Shown: positions 1 to 7,600, counted from the first letter of the stretch. The stretch is DNA of 46,286 nt from Cohnella thermotolerans DSM 17683 (GCF_000429825.1 NZ_AUCP01000056.1:1-46286), one strand, 5' to 3'. The notes: generated by a model not told the origin, from the letters alone. A program made the numbers and translations.

Positions 1-266
1 CTGCGGTACTGAGCTTGCCTGAAAAGTACCGTAAACGCCTTCGCACCACGAACAGCGTGGAACGCTTGAACGAAGAAATCCGCCGCCGGGAACGAGTAAT
101 TCGCATCTTCCCGAACCGGGAGTCCGTCATCCGGTTGATTGGCGCTTTGCTCATGGAACAGGATGAGAAATGGGCTGCCGGTAAGAAATATCTCGATATG
201 GCCGAGTATCACGAATGGCGTGAGAACAGGCCGAAAACGACTGCCAAAGTGACACGAATTATGTAA
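1..266 (+). CDS. IS256-family (mutator-type) transposase, C-terminal fragment
   Basis: The reading frame is open from the left edge of the window (frame starting at base 3) to a TAA at 264-266, so only the last 88 or so residues are visible. The sequence RTTNSVERLNEEIRRRERVI followed by IRIFPN and SVIRLIGALL is typical of the extreme C-terminus of IS256-type DDE transposases, where the last catalytic glutamate lies in the N-x-(I/V)-E-R-x-N-x-E stretch. The protein would cut and paste the element. The start and the first two catalytic acidic residues lie outside the window, so intactness cannot be judged. Identification of the family is firm; the precise IS is not known. Confidence 0.88.
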   Translation, partial: AVLSLPEKYRKRLRTTNSVERLNEEIRRRERVIRIFPNRESVIRLIGALLMEQDEKWAAGKKYLDMAEYHEWRENRPKTTAKVTRIM

Positions 267-310
267 CACAATCTAACTGAGGGAATTTACACATAAATTT
301 GGACTTGATC
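1..310 (+). mobile_element. Right end of an IS256-family insertion sequence
   Basis: The transposase stop at 266 is followed by about 43 bases that look like an IS256-family terminal repeat (GAATTTACACATAAATTTG at about 282-300, then GACTTGATCC). The element therefore ends near 308-310. To its right a minus-strand reading frame for a small membrane protein begins abruptly, consistent with insertion into that gene. The left end and the target duplication are outside the window, so the right boundary is an estimate within a few bases. Confidence 0.7.
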
Positions 311-509
311 CAATCCCGATCAGGACAAGAATGCCAAAACAACCGAGACAGCCTTGCAGAAAGGTTGTTTGTGTTTTCTTGGTGTTGGGCGCTGCGCTTT
401 TGTTTGGTGCTTCCGCTTGGTTTGTTGTATTTGGTTGTTGCTGAACCAATCTGCCGCCAGTTTTTAATCCTGCTCCATTATTCGACTGCATATTACGGTT
501 TCCCTGCAC
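311..509 (-). pseudogene. Small membrane-anchored protein gene cut off by the IS256 element
   Basis: This is a minus-strand frame with an AAGGGG ribosome binding site (about 519-524) placed 8 nt ahead of a GTG at 507-509. The product begins with an Asn/Gln-rich, low-complexity cytoplasmic stretch of about 40 residues. It ends in a Gly/Cys-rich hydrophobic run (FLQGCLGCFGILVLIGIG) that looks like the start of a transmembrane helix. The frame then runs into the IS256 terminal sequence and stops at 273, so the last residues are IS-encoded and the natural C-terminus is missing. The family is not recognised. It is divergent from the XRE regulator gene, with a palindrome-rich intergenic region between them, so the two may once have been a regulated pair. 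The start is chosen from the ribosome binding site; a GTG at 518 in the same frame overlaps that site and is less likely. Confidence 0.5.
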
Positions 510-541
510 ATTCTGCACCCCTTCGACAATGTACGATAGAC

Positions 542-589
542 AAAAGTATACAGGAAAAAGATACTTTTTAGTATTACAAAATATAATAC
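542..589. promoter_or_regulatory. Nested palindromes / operator-like region between divergent genes
   Basis: Three overlapping inverted repeats are seen: AAAAGTAT (542-549) with ATACTTTT (561-568), ATACT (561-565) with AGTAT (570-574), and GTATTA (571-576) with TAATAC (584-589). A TATAAT hexamer lies at 582-587, pointing toward the XRE gene. XRE-family repressors usually bind such short palindromes in their own promoters. Assigning these as its operators is inference from position. Confidence 0.4.
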
Positions 590-649
590 CTTTCTATTCA
601 TTACCCCCCTTATCTGCCATTGTCTACACTCATCATAGAGGTGTTGTCC

Positions 650-1002
650 GTGGCAGAGATTCGCCGTTTAGTAGGATCTAAAATCCGTGATTGCCGAAAA
701 ATAAAGGGACTTTCCCAAGATCAGCTTGCCGAGCTTTGCGGTTTTCATTATTCTTATATCGGCGGCGTTGAGCGCGGAGGCGTAATATCTCTCTGGAGAA
801 CTTGGCTAAAATCGCCGCGGCATTGGAGTTGGAACCCAAGGTGTTGTTTGAATTTGACGTTCCTATTACGCAGCCTGTCTCAGATAAGAAAGATGCTGCA
901 ATTCAAGAAGTGCTCGCTATCCTGAAAGCGAAAGACCTTCGGTACATCCAGATGACCAAAAAGTTGCTTGTTGAGATTTTCAAAACGTTCCCCCGTCAAT
1001 GA
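650..1002 (+). pseudogene. XRE-family (HTH_3) transcriptional regulator with a one-base frameshift
   Basis: The gene starts at GTG 650, preceded by GAGGTG at 638-643. The first frame encodes an HTH_3 domain (VGSKIRDCRKIKGLSQDQLA, then ELCGFHYSYIGGVERG) up to about 780. The expected continuation (RNISLENLAKIAAALELEPK, about 781-842, then a C-terminal helical tail ending at 1002) is in the next frame. The joint reads GGAGGCGT where GGAGAGCGT would restore Gly-Glu-Arg, so a single A appears to be missing near 779. With the base restored the protein would be about 117 residues, normal for a small XRE repressor. Either the gene is dead or the base is a sequencing error. A terminator follows directly. 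Confidence 0.75.
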
Positions 1003-1004
1003 GA

Positions 1005-1031
1005 AACAGGTCGGTTCCCCGGCCTGTTTTT
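1005..1031 (+). terminator. Rho-independent terminator after the XRE gene
   Basis: A 10-bp stem with one G-T pair (AACAGGTCGG / CCGGCCTGTT, loop TTCC) is followed by a T run. It lies 2 bases after the stop codon of the regulator. Confidence 0.75.
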
Positions 1032-1171
1032 AATCCGCTAATATCGCTCTGACGTTCCAGCATTGCGTCTGCGACATTCTGCATCTTGTTTCGGTATCGT
1101 TTTACCCTGACGGTGTGATTTGTCAGATCAGCCGGTTCTCGTAGGTCGATGACGGTTCATTAATCGCTCCG

Positions 1172-1213
1172 AAAAAGAAAACCACATGGAGTTGTTACAC
1201 TCGCATGTGGTCA
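1172..1213 (-). terminator. Terminator of the displaced toxin-immunity module (copy 1)
   Basis: The hairpin has a 12-bp stem with one bulged base: ACCACATG (1181-1188) plus GAGT, a TGTTAC loop, then ACTC and CATGTGGT (1204-1211). Read on the minus strand it ends in TTTTCTTTTT. It lies downstream of the 136-residue gene. The same hairpin and flank recur at 4287-4327 after the other immunity gene. Confidence 0.75.
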
Positions 1214-1238
1214 ATTTCAATTTTAGCAATTTTAGCAA

Positions 1239-1649
1239 TTAGGGAATAAGTTTATTGATTTCAGGCTCGTATGCGGCTATTACATCTATCACTGAGTCTA
1301 CTCCTAAAAAGGAAAAATGCTCTAGCGGTTCTGATTTAGCAATTCCATATGACTGCAGTGACAACCAATGAATGTACTCAGAATTTTCAACTTTGAAAAA
1401 AGTATTTTCTTGGTAGAATTTTGATCCGTATTGTTCATCAAGTTTGTTAATAACATTTTGCATGTAGCTTTCATCGGTACTCCTATAAGCATGAACTGAA
1501 TTTTCAAAAACCACCTCTATTCTATCGGACTCATTGTTTGCATTAGAGAGTCGTATCCTCAATCCCTCTATATTATCCGTAATTGATTCAATATAGTATT
1601 TTAAAGATATTTCATTATTGGGAATCCATCTAATCCATTTTTCTGTCAT
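1239..1649 (-). CDS. Putative immunity protein of the displaced Rhs tip (136 aa)
   Basis: This is a small AT-rich gene starting at ATG 1649 with GAGGAGAT just upstream. It begins 15 nt after the stop of the displaced Rhs C-terminal tip. The product is soluble and acidic, has no signal peptide or membrane segment, and contains the stretch IEVVFENSVHAYRSTDES. No family is recognised with certainty. The inference that it is an immunity protein rests on position: in Rhs, CdiA and WapA loci the gene immediately downstream of a variable toxin tip normally encodes the cognate antitoxin. The neighbouring locus at 4336-4653 has the same arrangement. If the tip is no longer expressed, this gene could serve as an orphan immunity gene protecting against siblings that carry that toxin. 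Confidence 0.6.
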   Translation of the reverse strand: MTEKWIRWIPNNEISLKYYIESITDNIEGLRIRLSNANNESDRIEVVFENSVHAYRSTDESYMQNVINKLDEQYGSKFYQENTFFKVENSEYIHWLSLQSYGIAKSEPLEHFSFLGVDSVIDVIAAYEPEINKLIP

Positions 1650-1664
1650 ATAAACATCTCCTCT

Positions 1665-2341
1665 TTAATACCGAATTTTAATTGATCTCTTTCCATCATA
1701 GATTTCAAGTGACGGTCTTCCGTCGGAACTTTTGCTTCTAACATTAATTGTCCTTCCATCAGGTAGCTTACCTACTTTTCCATTTGGTATATCCTTAATA
1801 TCTGTTACCCCCATACTCTTAAAATCTTTAAGAGCCTGATCGTAACCGCCACTTTTTTCAAACTGAATTGCCTTACCCTTTGTTACTCTTCCTGATACTG
1901 CATCCTTTAATATATCATCTAACGACTTGATTGCAGCCTTACCAGAGTTTCTAGAAAATAAACTCGTTACCCCTTTAACAACTGCTTTTATTCCATCCTC
2001 AACTACTGACTTTTCAAATCCGATTCCTCCTGAAGCAACGATATCAAATACAAATCCAGTCCAAGAGTTGTCTTCATGAGCACCATCAATGTATTGATAT
2101 GTGCCGACTGCCTTGCCATTATTCAGCATTACGTCTCCATCATGAAGATAGTCTGCTTCATACGTACTACTTGCAGAGCATTCGTCAGAATCACCTGGGT
2201 GTGACCACTTTCCATTGGCAGAAGTACACCAATGCCCCGTCGGGTCCACATTCGTCAGCGGATTATTTTGTACATACGTGTAGAGGTTCAAACTGAGCGG
2301 ATTATCGATCTGCCCCTCATACGTATCCTAGTTTATAAACC
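1665..2341 (-). pseudogene. Displaced Rhs/WapA C-terminal toxin tip (orphan rhs-CT)
   Basis: Read on the minus strand from about 2341, this matches the end of the Rhs core in the neighbouring toxin: FIN, then a TAG where the intact gene has Glu, then DTYEGQIDNPLSLNLYTYV and NNPL. It continues into a different tip of about 190 residues. The tip ends in LPDGRTINVRSKSSDGRPSL and IKIRY, a Gly/Pro/Arg-rich ending common in polymorphic-toxin nuclease domains. Its family cannot be named with confidence from sequence alone; a BECR-type RNase is one possibility. The core upstream of the TAG is lost at about 2341, where IS110-type DNA begins. Without a signal peptide or core this fragment could only be expressed as a cytosolic piece, perhaps from the TTG at 2289-2291. 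It can also act as a donor for recombination with the intact toxin gene. Confidence 0.72.
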
Positions 2342-2371
2342 ACACACCTCTTCCTGTTAAAAATTAGTATA

Positions 2372-3610
2372 TCATCCTGCTTGTTTTTCCGGTACAGCAG
2401 GCATCTGATAGATGGTCTTATGCTTCAATAGATGGTAGACCACATTGACCAGCTTGCGCATCAGGCAGACGATTGCCTGTCGCTTGGACTTCCCTTCGGC
2501 TATTTTCTGTTCGAAGTAATTCAGCAGATAGGCGTTGTGCGGTTGCTTCGTTTTCTTCGCTACGACAAGCTGACGAATCGCCAGTTGCTTGAACAACTCG
2601 TGCAGCACCCGATTGCCTTGCTTGCTCTTATACCTTGTGTCTTTGCCTCCAGTGCCAAATCTAACTGGCGCTATCCCTGCAAATCGGGCCAACTTCTCCG
2701 CACTCGCAAATCGTTCAACCGCTCCGATTTCGGCTACGAAACACGCTGCCGTAACTTCGTCAATGCCGGGCATACTGTCTAATGTGCATCCGATGTCGCC
2801 AAGGAGAACGCCCAACTCATTTTCCAGCTTCCGCATTTCCTCTTTGCAGGAACGAAGACTTCTCACCAGCGATTGCACAATCATATCCCGTTGGTTCTGA
2901 TATGCCCGCTCTGTATGGCCATCGTCGTCGATGAACTGTTTGATCTGCCTTGCTTTCGAGAGCGAAAGAAACCGGTTGCTCTCCCGTTTCAGGAACTCGG
3001 CCAATTCCGCCTCGGATACGTCATGTAAACATCGCGGAGACGGGTACTTCTCCCAGAACGCCAGCGCTGTCTTGCCGTCTACCTCCGAGAAGAAGTGCCT
3101 ATAGCTCGGATAGTGATAGCTGATCTGCTGATGCAGTCGCCGAATCGTCGCGGTATAATGCGCGACCAATCCTGCACGAACCTTCACCATCTGACCGATA
3201 GCCCAATATTGATCTAACGGATTCGCATCCGGCAGTCTATGCCAATCGTCCCGGACGACACGCGCCACACATTCGGCATCCCAACTGTCGTATTTCTCAA
3301 TAGTCGTTTGTTTGCTCCGCTTGTCGCTGCTTAGCTTCGGGTTGACTTCCTTGACGATGTAATCATTCTCGCGCAGAAACAACGCCAATGACCGTCCGAA
3401 ACCCCCAGTATCTTCAAGACCATAAATCAATGTCTGTCCACGTTTCAGGTGTTTCTTGATGGCCTGAACAAATGGCGGGAACGCAGAGGGGCGGTTGTCA
3501 AACGTAATCTCACCCCTCTTCTCATTCCAACAGTCGATCACCACCGCGACATACTTCTCCTTATGCAGGTCTACACCGACATACAGGAACTTGTTCGGTT
3601 TGATTTTCAA
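2372..3610 (-). CDS. IS110-family transposase (RuvC-like DEDD recombinase)
   Basis: The 412-residue protein is full length for the family. An N-terminal RuvC-like domain (DEDD_Tnp_IS110) shows the four acidic residues: D14 in VGVDLHKEK, E66 in YGLEDTGG, D108 and D111 in KYDSWDAE. A central helical coiled-coil region follows. The C-terminal Tnp_20 domain (about residues 275-365) includes the MPGIDEVTAACFVAEIG helix-hairpin-helix-like segment and FAGIAPVRFGTGGKDTRYKS. In characterised IS110 recombinases a serine in this last motif is the nucleophile; here the corresponding position appears to be Thr320 (FGTGG). The long non-coding leader lies upstream of the start, as in the IS110 rather than the IS1111 subgroup. 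The frame is uninterrupted, so the enzyme may be active unless the Ser-to-Thr change matters. Confidence 0.93.
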   Translation of the reverse strand: MKIKPNKFLYVGVDLHKEKYVAVVIDCWNEKRGEITFDNRPSAFPPFVQAIKKHLKRGQTLIYGLEDTGGFGRSLALFLRENDYIVKEVNPKLSSDKRSKQTTIEKYDSWDAECVARVVRDDWHRLPDANPLDQYWAIGQMVKVRAGLVAHYTATIRRLHQQISYHYPSYRHFFSEVDGKTALAFWEKYPSPRCLHDVSEAELAEFLKRESNRFLSLSKARQIKQFIDDDGHTERAYQNQRDMIVQSLVRSLRSCKEEMRKLENELGVLLGDIGCTLDSMPGIDEVTAACFVAEIGAVERFASAEKLARFAGIAPVRFGTGGKDTRYKSKQGNRVLHELFKQLAIRQLVVAKKTKQPHNAYLLNYFEQKIAEGKSKRQAIVCLMRKLVNVVYHLLKHKTIYQMPAVPEKQAG

Positions 3611-3632
3611 TGTGCCTCACCTCAGCGTAATG

Positions 3633-3730
3633 GGTCAGGCGGCCAGCGTGAAGGCTTGCATCCTCAGTTCGAGCGGACGTCATCGCCGCAAGGATACATC
3701 AGCAAATGCCTGCACGCTCACCGCCTGACC
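3633..3730 (-). ncRNA. Candidate IS110 bridge RNA / structured leader
   Basis: In the leader just upstream of the transposase, GGTCAGGCGG (3633-3642) and CCGCCTGACC (3721-3730) are perfect inverted copies. Inside them AGCGTG pairs with CACGCT and AGGC with GCCT, separated by small symmetric internal loops. Further in, AUCCU pairs with AGGAU, and a GCGG/CCGC hairpin forms the tip. The whole folds as a rod of about 98 nt. IS110 elements of this layout encode a bridge RNA in the 5' non-coding end that guides target and donor choice. The region's position and fold fit that role, although the visible rod is shorter than the 177-nt bridge RNA of IS621. The true 5' end and the guide loops are not resolved here. 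Confidence 0.55.
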
Positions 3731-3740
3731 TCTCTTTCTT

Positions 3741-3995
3741 TCAAATCTGCTTTTGCAATCGACATGACAAAAGCGCCTTCTCGAACCGGACGTTCAACAA
3801 ATGCTGGCGGCGGTCGCTTTCCACCGCATGTATGGCATTCAAAATGTCCTCAATCATCGTCATCTGGTAACGATCGCCATGTTTATGCGTATAGCCGAGC
3901 ATTCCGTCCAAATAGGCTTCAATCGTTTCAATTTCCGCTACCAACCGGTCTTCCTTTTCGACAAGGCGGTTGTATCGGTCGTTCAAATCTTCCAT
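3741..3995 (-). CDS. Small coiled-coil protein of unknown function (84 aa)
   Basis: The gene starts at ATG 3995 with GGAGGCGG upstream and begins 12 nt after the recombinase-like fragment, as if in one operon. The product is almost all helix. An acidic heptad-like N-terminal half (MEDLNDRYNRLVEKEDRLVAE) is followed by a basic C-terminal half. It could be the coiled-coil tail of a serine recombinase split off as a separate frame, or an accessory phage or plasmid protein. The stop lies at the presumed left end of the IS110 element, so the natural C-terminus may have been replaced. No family is recognised. Confidence 0.45.
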   Translation of the reverse strand: MEDLNDRYNRLVEKEDRLVAEIETIEAYLDGMLGYTHKHGDRYQMTMIEDILNAIHAVESDRRQHLLNVRFEKALLSCRLQKQI

Positions 3996-4007
3996 GTTGA
4001 CCGCCTC

Positions 4008-4163
4008 CTAAATGATCGCCGTATAGCGACCCGGAGCCGTGACCTCTCCATAGCGGTAAATGCCGCTGTAGAAGTCCTCGCGATCGAAAATCCGTTTAAT
4101 CTGCACCTTGGTGAACGGCTTGCCTTGCGCCGTCTCGTAGCCGTCGTAATTCACCCGTCCCAT
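4008..4163 (-). pseudogene. Recombinase-like C-terminal fragment (about 51 aa)
   Basis: The minus-strand frame runs from ATG 4163 to TAG 4008. It encodes GYETAQGKPFTKVQIKRIFD followed by REDFYSGIYRYGEVTAPGRY. This pattern resembles the recombinase domain of large serine recombinases (N-x-x-G-Y-x-T-x-x-G-K-x-F-T, then F-Y-x-G-x-Y-x-Y-G). A stop codon lies two codons before the ATG, and the catalytic resolvase domain is absent from the DNA upstream, so this is a remnant. It ends 12 nt before the next small gene. Attribution to the recombinase family is by recalled motif only. Confidence 0.5.
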
Positions 4164-4286
4164 ACCTTAGAACGTCAGCGTATCCGGTGCTTGACAGTCA
4201 TGCCGGGTAATGCTTATCATACCGGCAGCGGATGGCATGCCCATTCTTCGGATAACCCAAAAGTTCATCATTATGAGCTCTGCATG

Positions 4287-4327
4287 AAAAAGAAAAACCA
4301 CATGGAGTTGTTACACTCGCATGTGGT
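4287..4327 (-). terminator. Terminator of the intact toxin-immunity operon (copy 2)
   Basis: The same 12-bp hairpin as at 1172-1213 (ACCACATG 4297-4304, CATGTGGT 4320-4327) has a U-rich tail on the minus strand. It lies 8 bases downstream of the 105-residue immunity-like gene. Confidence 0.75.
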
Positions 4328-4335
4328 CACTCTCT

Positions 4336-4653
4336 TTACTCAGTTTCAAAGGTGAAGTCCTCAATTATTCCCTTTCCCAGTATTTTAGAAGCCAATTGAA
4401 GAGTGATATTGCCACCAATTTTTACAAGGTCTCCAATGTGCTCAAACGCTTCTTCGTCTACTGTTGGAAGCTCAATCGTTACCGAATATTGAGCATCCCT
4501 CACTAACACTTCTACATCAGCACTCGGAATAATCGTCCCCGAGAATAATAAGTTGTTTCCAAAGTTTATTCCCGGTCTAAGAATGTTTTTGGCGCTCAAA
4601 TCATGAGATAGGTTCTTTGAATCGAAAATCACTCTTGCATCCAGTTTAAGCAT
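4336..4653 (-). CDS. Putative immunity protein for the WapA-like toxin (105 aa)
   Basis: The gene starts at ATG 4653 with GAGGAGAT upstream, 15 nt after the toxin stop codon. The 105-residue product is acidic and predicted to be rich in beta strands, with no signal peptide or membrane segment, so it should act in the cytoplasm. No named family is recognised. The call is positional: the gene directly after a variable Rhs/WapA toxin tip normally encodes its antitoxin. The gene is markedly more AT-rich than the chromosome to the right of 14456, as expected for exchangeable toxin-immunity cassettes. It shares its ribosome-binding context and downstream hairpin with the second cassette at 1239-2341. 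Confidence 0.62.
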   Translation of the reverse strand: MLKLDARVIFDSKNLSHDLSAKNILRPGINFGNNLLFSGTIIPSADVEVLVRDAQYSVTIELPTVDEEAFEHIGDLVKIGGNITLQLASKILGKGIIEDFTFETE

Positions 4654-4668
4654 ATCAATCTCCTCTAA

Positions 4669-7600
4669 TCAGTACTTGTGATTAATTGCTTGTATTATTT
4701 TGTTAAAATCATCCAAGTGTTCAAGGTGAATCGTAAGTGTGCCATTCTTAAAAATAAACGGGTCGACGTGTGTATAATCAGCAATCTTATCAAGTTCTGT
4801 CTTTGACACCTTGACTTCTACTATTGCTGCGATGTCTTTGTATTTTTCAGCAAACTTAAGCGTATCATCGAAGTTTAACCCAAACTGTTTCCCGTCAAAT
4901 CCCATTGGACTAACCTTAAATGAACCACTCTCCATTACTTGATAAAACTCATCCGCACCAACAGCCCTGTATAAATTTATGAATTGATCAGATTCTTTTA
5001 GAATTTGTTTGGCCATTTGCTCTTCTGCAATCTTTAATGCCTGTTTTTCCGCTACTTTTACCCCTACTTTTGCAGCCTGACCTTCTCCTGGTATAAAGTT
5101 TAATGCAAGCATCTTTGCCGCCATATCTTTTTCTTGTTGAGATGAGTTGGGATCTAATAATGTGTTTAGATCATCTCCAATGAAGAAATTGTACGTCGCG
5201 ACTGCTGCTGTCTTTACAGCCTTACCGGCTTTTACAAAACAGTCTCCAGCATCTCCCCAACTTCTTATGCCGCACATTCCACTAGGATCGCTATAAATTA
5301 AAGGATTATTCTCAACATACGTATAAAGGTTCAAACTAAGCGGATTATCAATCTGCCCTTCATACGTATCCTCGTTAATGAACCGCCCGATGCTCGGGTC
5401 ATAGTAACGTGCGCGGAGGTAGTACAGACCCGTCTCGCTGTCGTAGACTTCGCCGGCGTATTTGAAGATGTTCGGCACTTGTTCGGTCTGGCGCGTCAGG
5501 TTGCCCCATTCGTCGTAGCTGTAGCTGTTGACGACGTTGCCGCTCGTGTCGACCATCTGCACGACGTCCCCATGACCATTATACAGGTAGTAATAGTCTT
5601 TGCCTGTCGAAACGTCTTTCTTGACGAGCAAACGGTCCCCTCTCACATAGTTGGCCGTTGTCGCATTGCTGCCGTTGACCTCTGCGATGACTTCTCCATT
5701 CTGATTAAAGCGGTATTGGGTCACCACACTGCCGATCGTCTTCTTATACCGCATGCCATCCGGCGTATATTCAAACGCGGCTGTGGTCGATCCTTTCGTT
5801 GCGCTTGTCAATGTATTGAACAAGTCGTAAACATAACTCGTAGCATTCAAATCAAAAGCTGTGGTAGCCGAATCGTAGAGCGTTTGCCGATTTCCTTGAA
5901 GATCATAGGTATACGAAGCTTTACTGCCGTCCGATCGCGTGATGCCCTTTAACCGATTCAGCTTGTCGTACGTATACGAGCTTGTTTTTGCCGTCTGGCC
6001 GGTCACCGCCTCGACCAAACTAATGACATTTCCGTTATTGTCGTACGTGTAGGTGTATTTCGACAGCGTCGTCGTGCCTTTGGCGTTGGTGACGGTGGAA
6101 ACCCGGTTCAACGCATCATACACATACGTTGTAGTAAGAGTGCTGCCGGTCGTCAGGGTCGGATAGGTGACCGTTTTGACCTGACCGTTCGGATAGTAAG
6201 TATAGGTGACGTTGGACGCCGCGGTGTCGTCAGCCGTTGCCGATCCGTTGACTTGAACCTTGTTAAGCCGGTGCTGGACATATTTGTATTGAACGTAAAA
6301 ACCGCCGGGAGATGCCGCCCCTGTATTGGTCATTGTGATCCGGCTGTTTTTATCATACGTGAGCCCAAGATACGACGTATACGTGCTGCTGCCGTTCTGA
6401 AGCGAGAACGATGTCACCCGTTTCAAATAATCGATTCCGGTCGTCATGGAACCCGTTTTGCTGCTGTTTTTGTACGTTTCATAGGTATCGTACAAAATAC
6501 CGTTGCTGCCGATAATCGTTTTGTTCTGCTGGGTGCCGCCGGATGAACCAGTTGCCGTCTGCATCGTGTTGCGCTGCTGCTCGTCGTACTGGTAGGTAAA
6601 GACCGTCGCTTTCCGGTCTTTCGATTGCTGAAGCAAGCCCAGATTGTTATAAGCGTACGTCTCCGCCTTAGAAGCCGTGTCCAATTTAGACGCAAGCAAA
6701 CCCGCTTCGTTATAGGTTTTGGACTTTAGCGATTGCGGTGTGCCTTCTTCACCGGCCTGGATCGTTGTTCCCGTCAACTGGCCGTTTGCGTCGTAGGTGT
6801 ACTTCGTAATTTGGCCCATTGCATCGGTCACGGAAATTAAACGATTCATCGCATCGTAATTGTAGCCGGTCGTGACCTTGTCCTCGTTGATGTTCCCGTT
6901 CGGGTCAGTATACGATTTAAGATTGCCGACAACATCGTAGGTGTAAGTTTCCGTAACAGGTTGGGTCTGAGCCGGCCAGTCCTTATAAACCTTGTTCGAA
7001 ATCAAATGTCCCAACTGATCATACGTTTGTTCCAAATAATTAGACTTTAGGCTCGCAATCGCGGTGTTTGCCCGATAAGCCGTTACGTTCGCCGATGCGA
7101 CCAGATATTGGGTCACTTTACGTGCCTTGGGGTCATACTCCGTTACATACAAGTTGCCGTAGACGTCAGCGGCTTCCTTTTGATTGCCCCATGCATCATA
7201 AGCGGCTGTCGTCGTATTTCCCATAGGGTCGATCATGTAGACGGCCCGATTTAGATCATCCATGTGATATTGGGTCACTTGCGTCGTGCCGTTGTTTGTC
7301 GCCATCGCATAGCGCAAAGATCCGAGCCCGTCATAGTACTCGACCTGACTGGACAGGATGGCGCTGCTATTGTCGGATGTCCGTACGTATTTGCGTTGCG
7401 AAGTCACTTTTAATGCGGATGTATTCGCATTTTCCGAATCCGCTGTCGACGGGATGAGCGTATTCTCATACGTGTAAAGATCCGAAACGTTATACTTCGT
7501 CCCGCTTAAATTCGTAAACGAAGGATACGTAATGCTGGTAGTCCGTCCCAAAACATCATATGTGTAAGTAGTTGTATTGCCGTTGCTGTCCGCCTCCGTT

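Larger units (their letters stand above)
2345..3740 (-). mobile_element. IS110-family insertion sequence
   Basis: The element comprises the transposase gene (2372-3610), a short 3' flank, and a structured leader (3633-3730) on its 5' side. IS110 elements lack terminal inverted repeats, so the exact ends cannot be read here. The 2341-2345 edge is where similarity to the Rhs core stops. The other edge is near 3735-3741, where the frame of a small coiled-coil gene ends. The element separates the displaced toxin tip from the intact toxin locus. Confidence 0.7.

Noticed and set aside
1032..1168. Possible minus-strand gene remnant (frame encoding ...LREPADLTNHTVRVKRY...)
   Set aside because: The frame looks protein-like but has no start or ribosome binding site, overlaps the XRE terminator, and cannot be tied to a known family.
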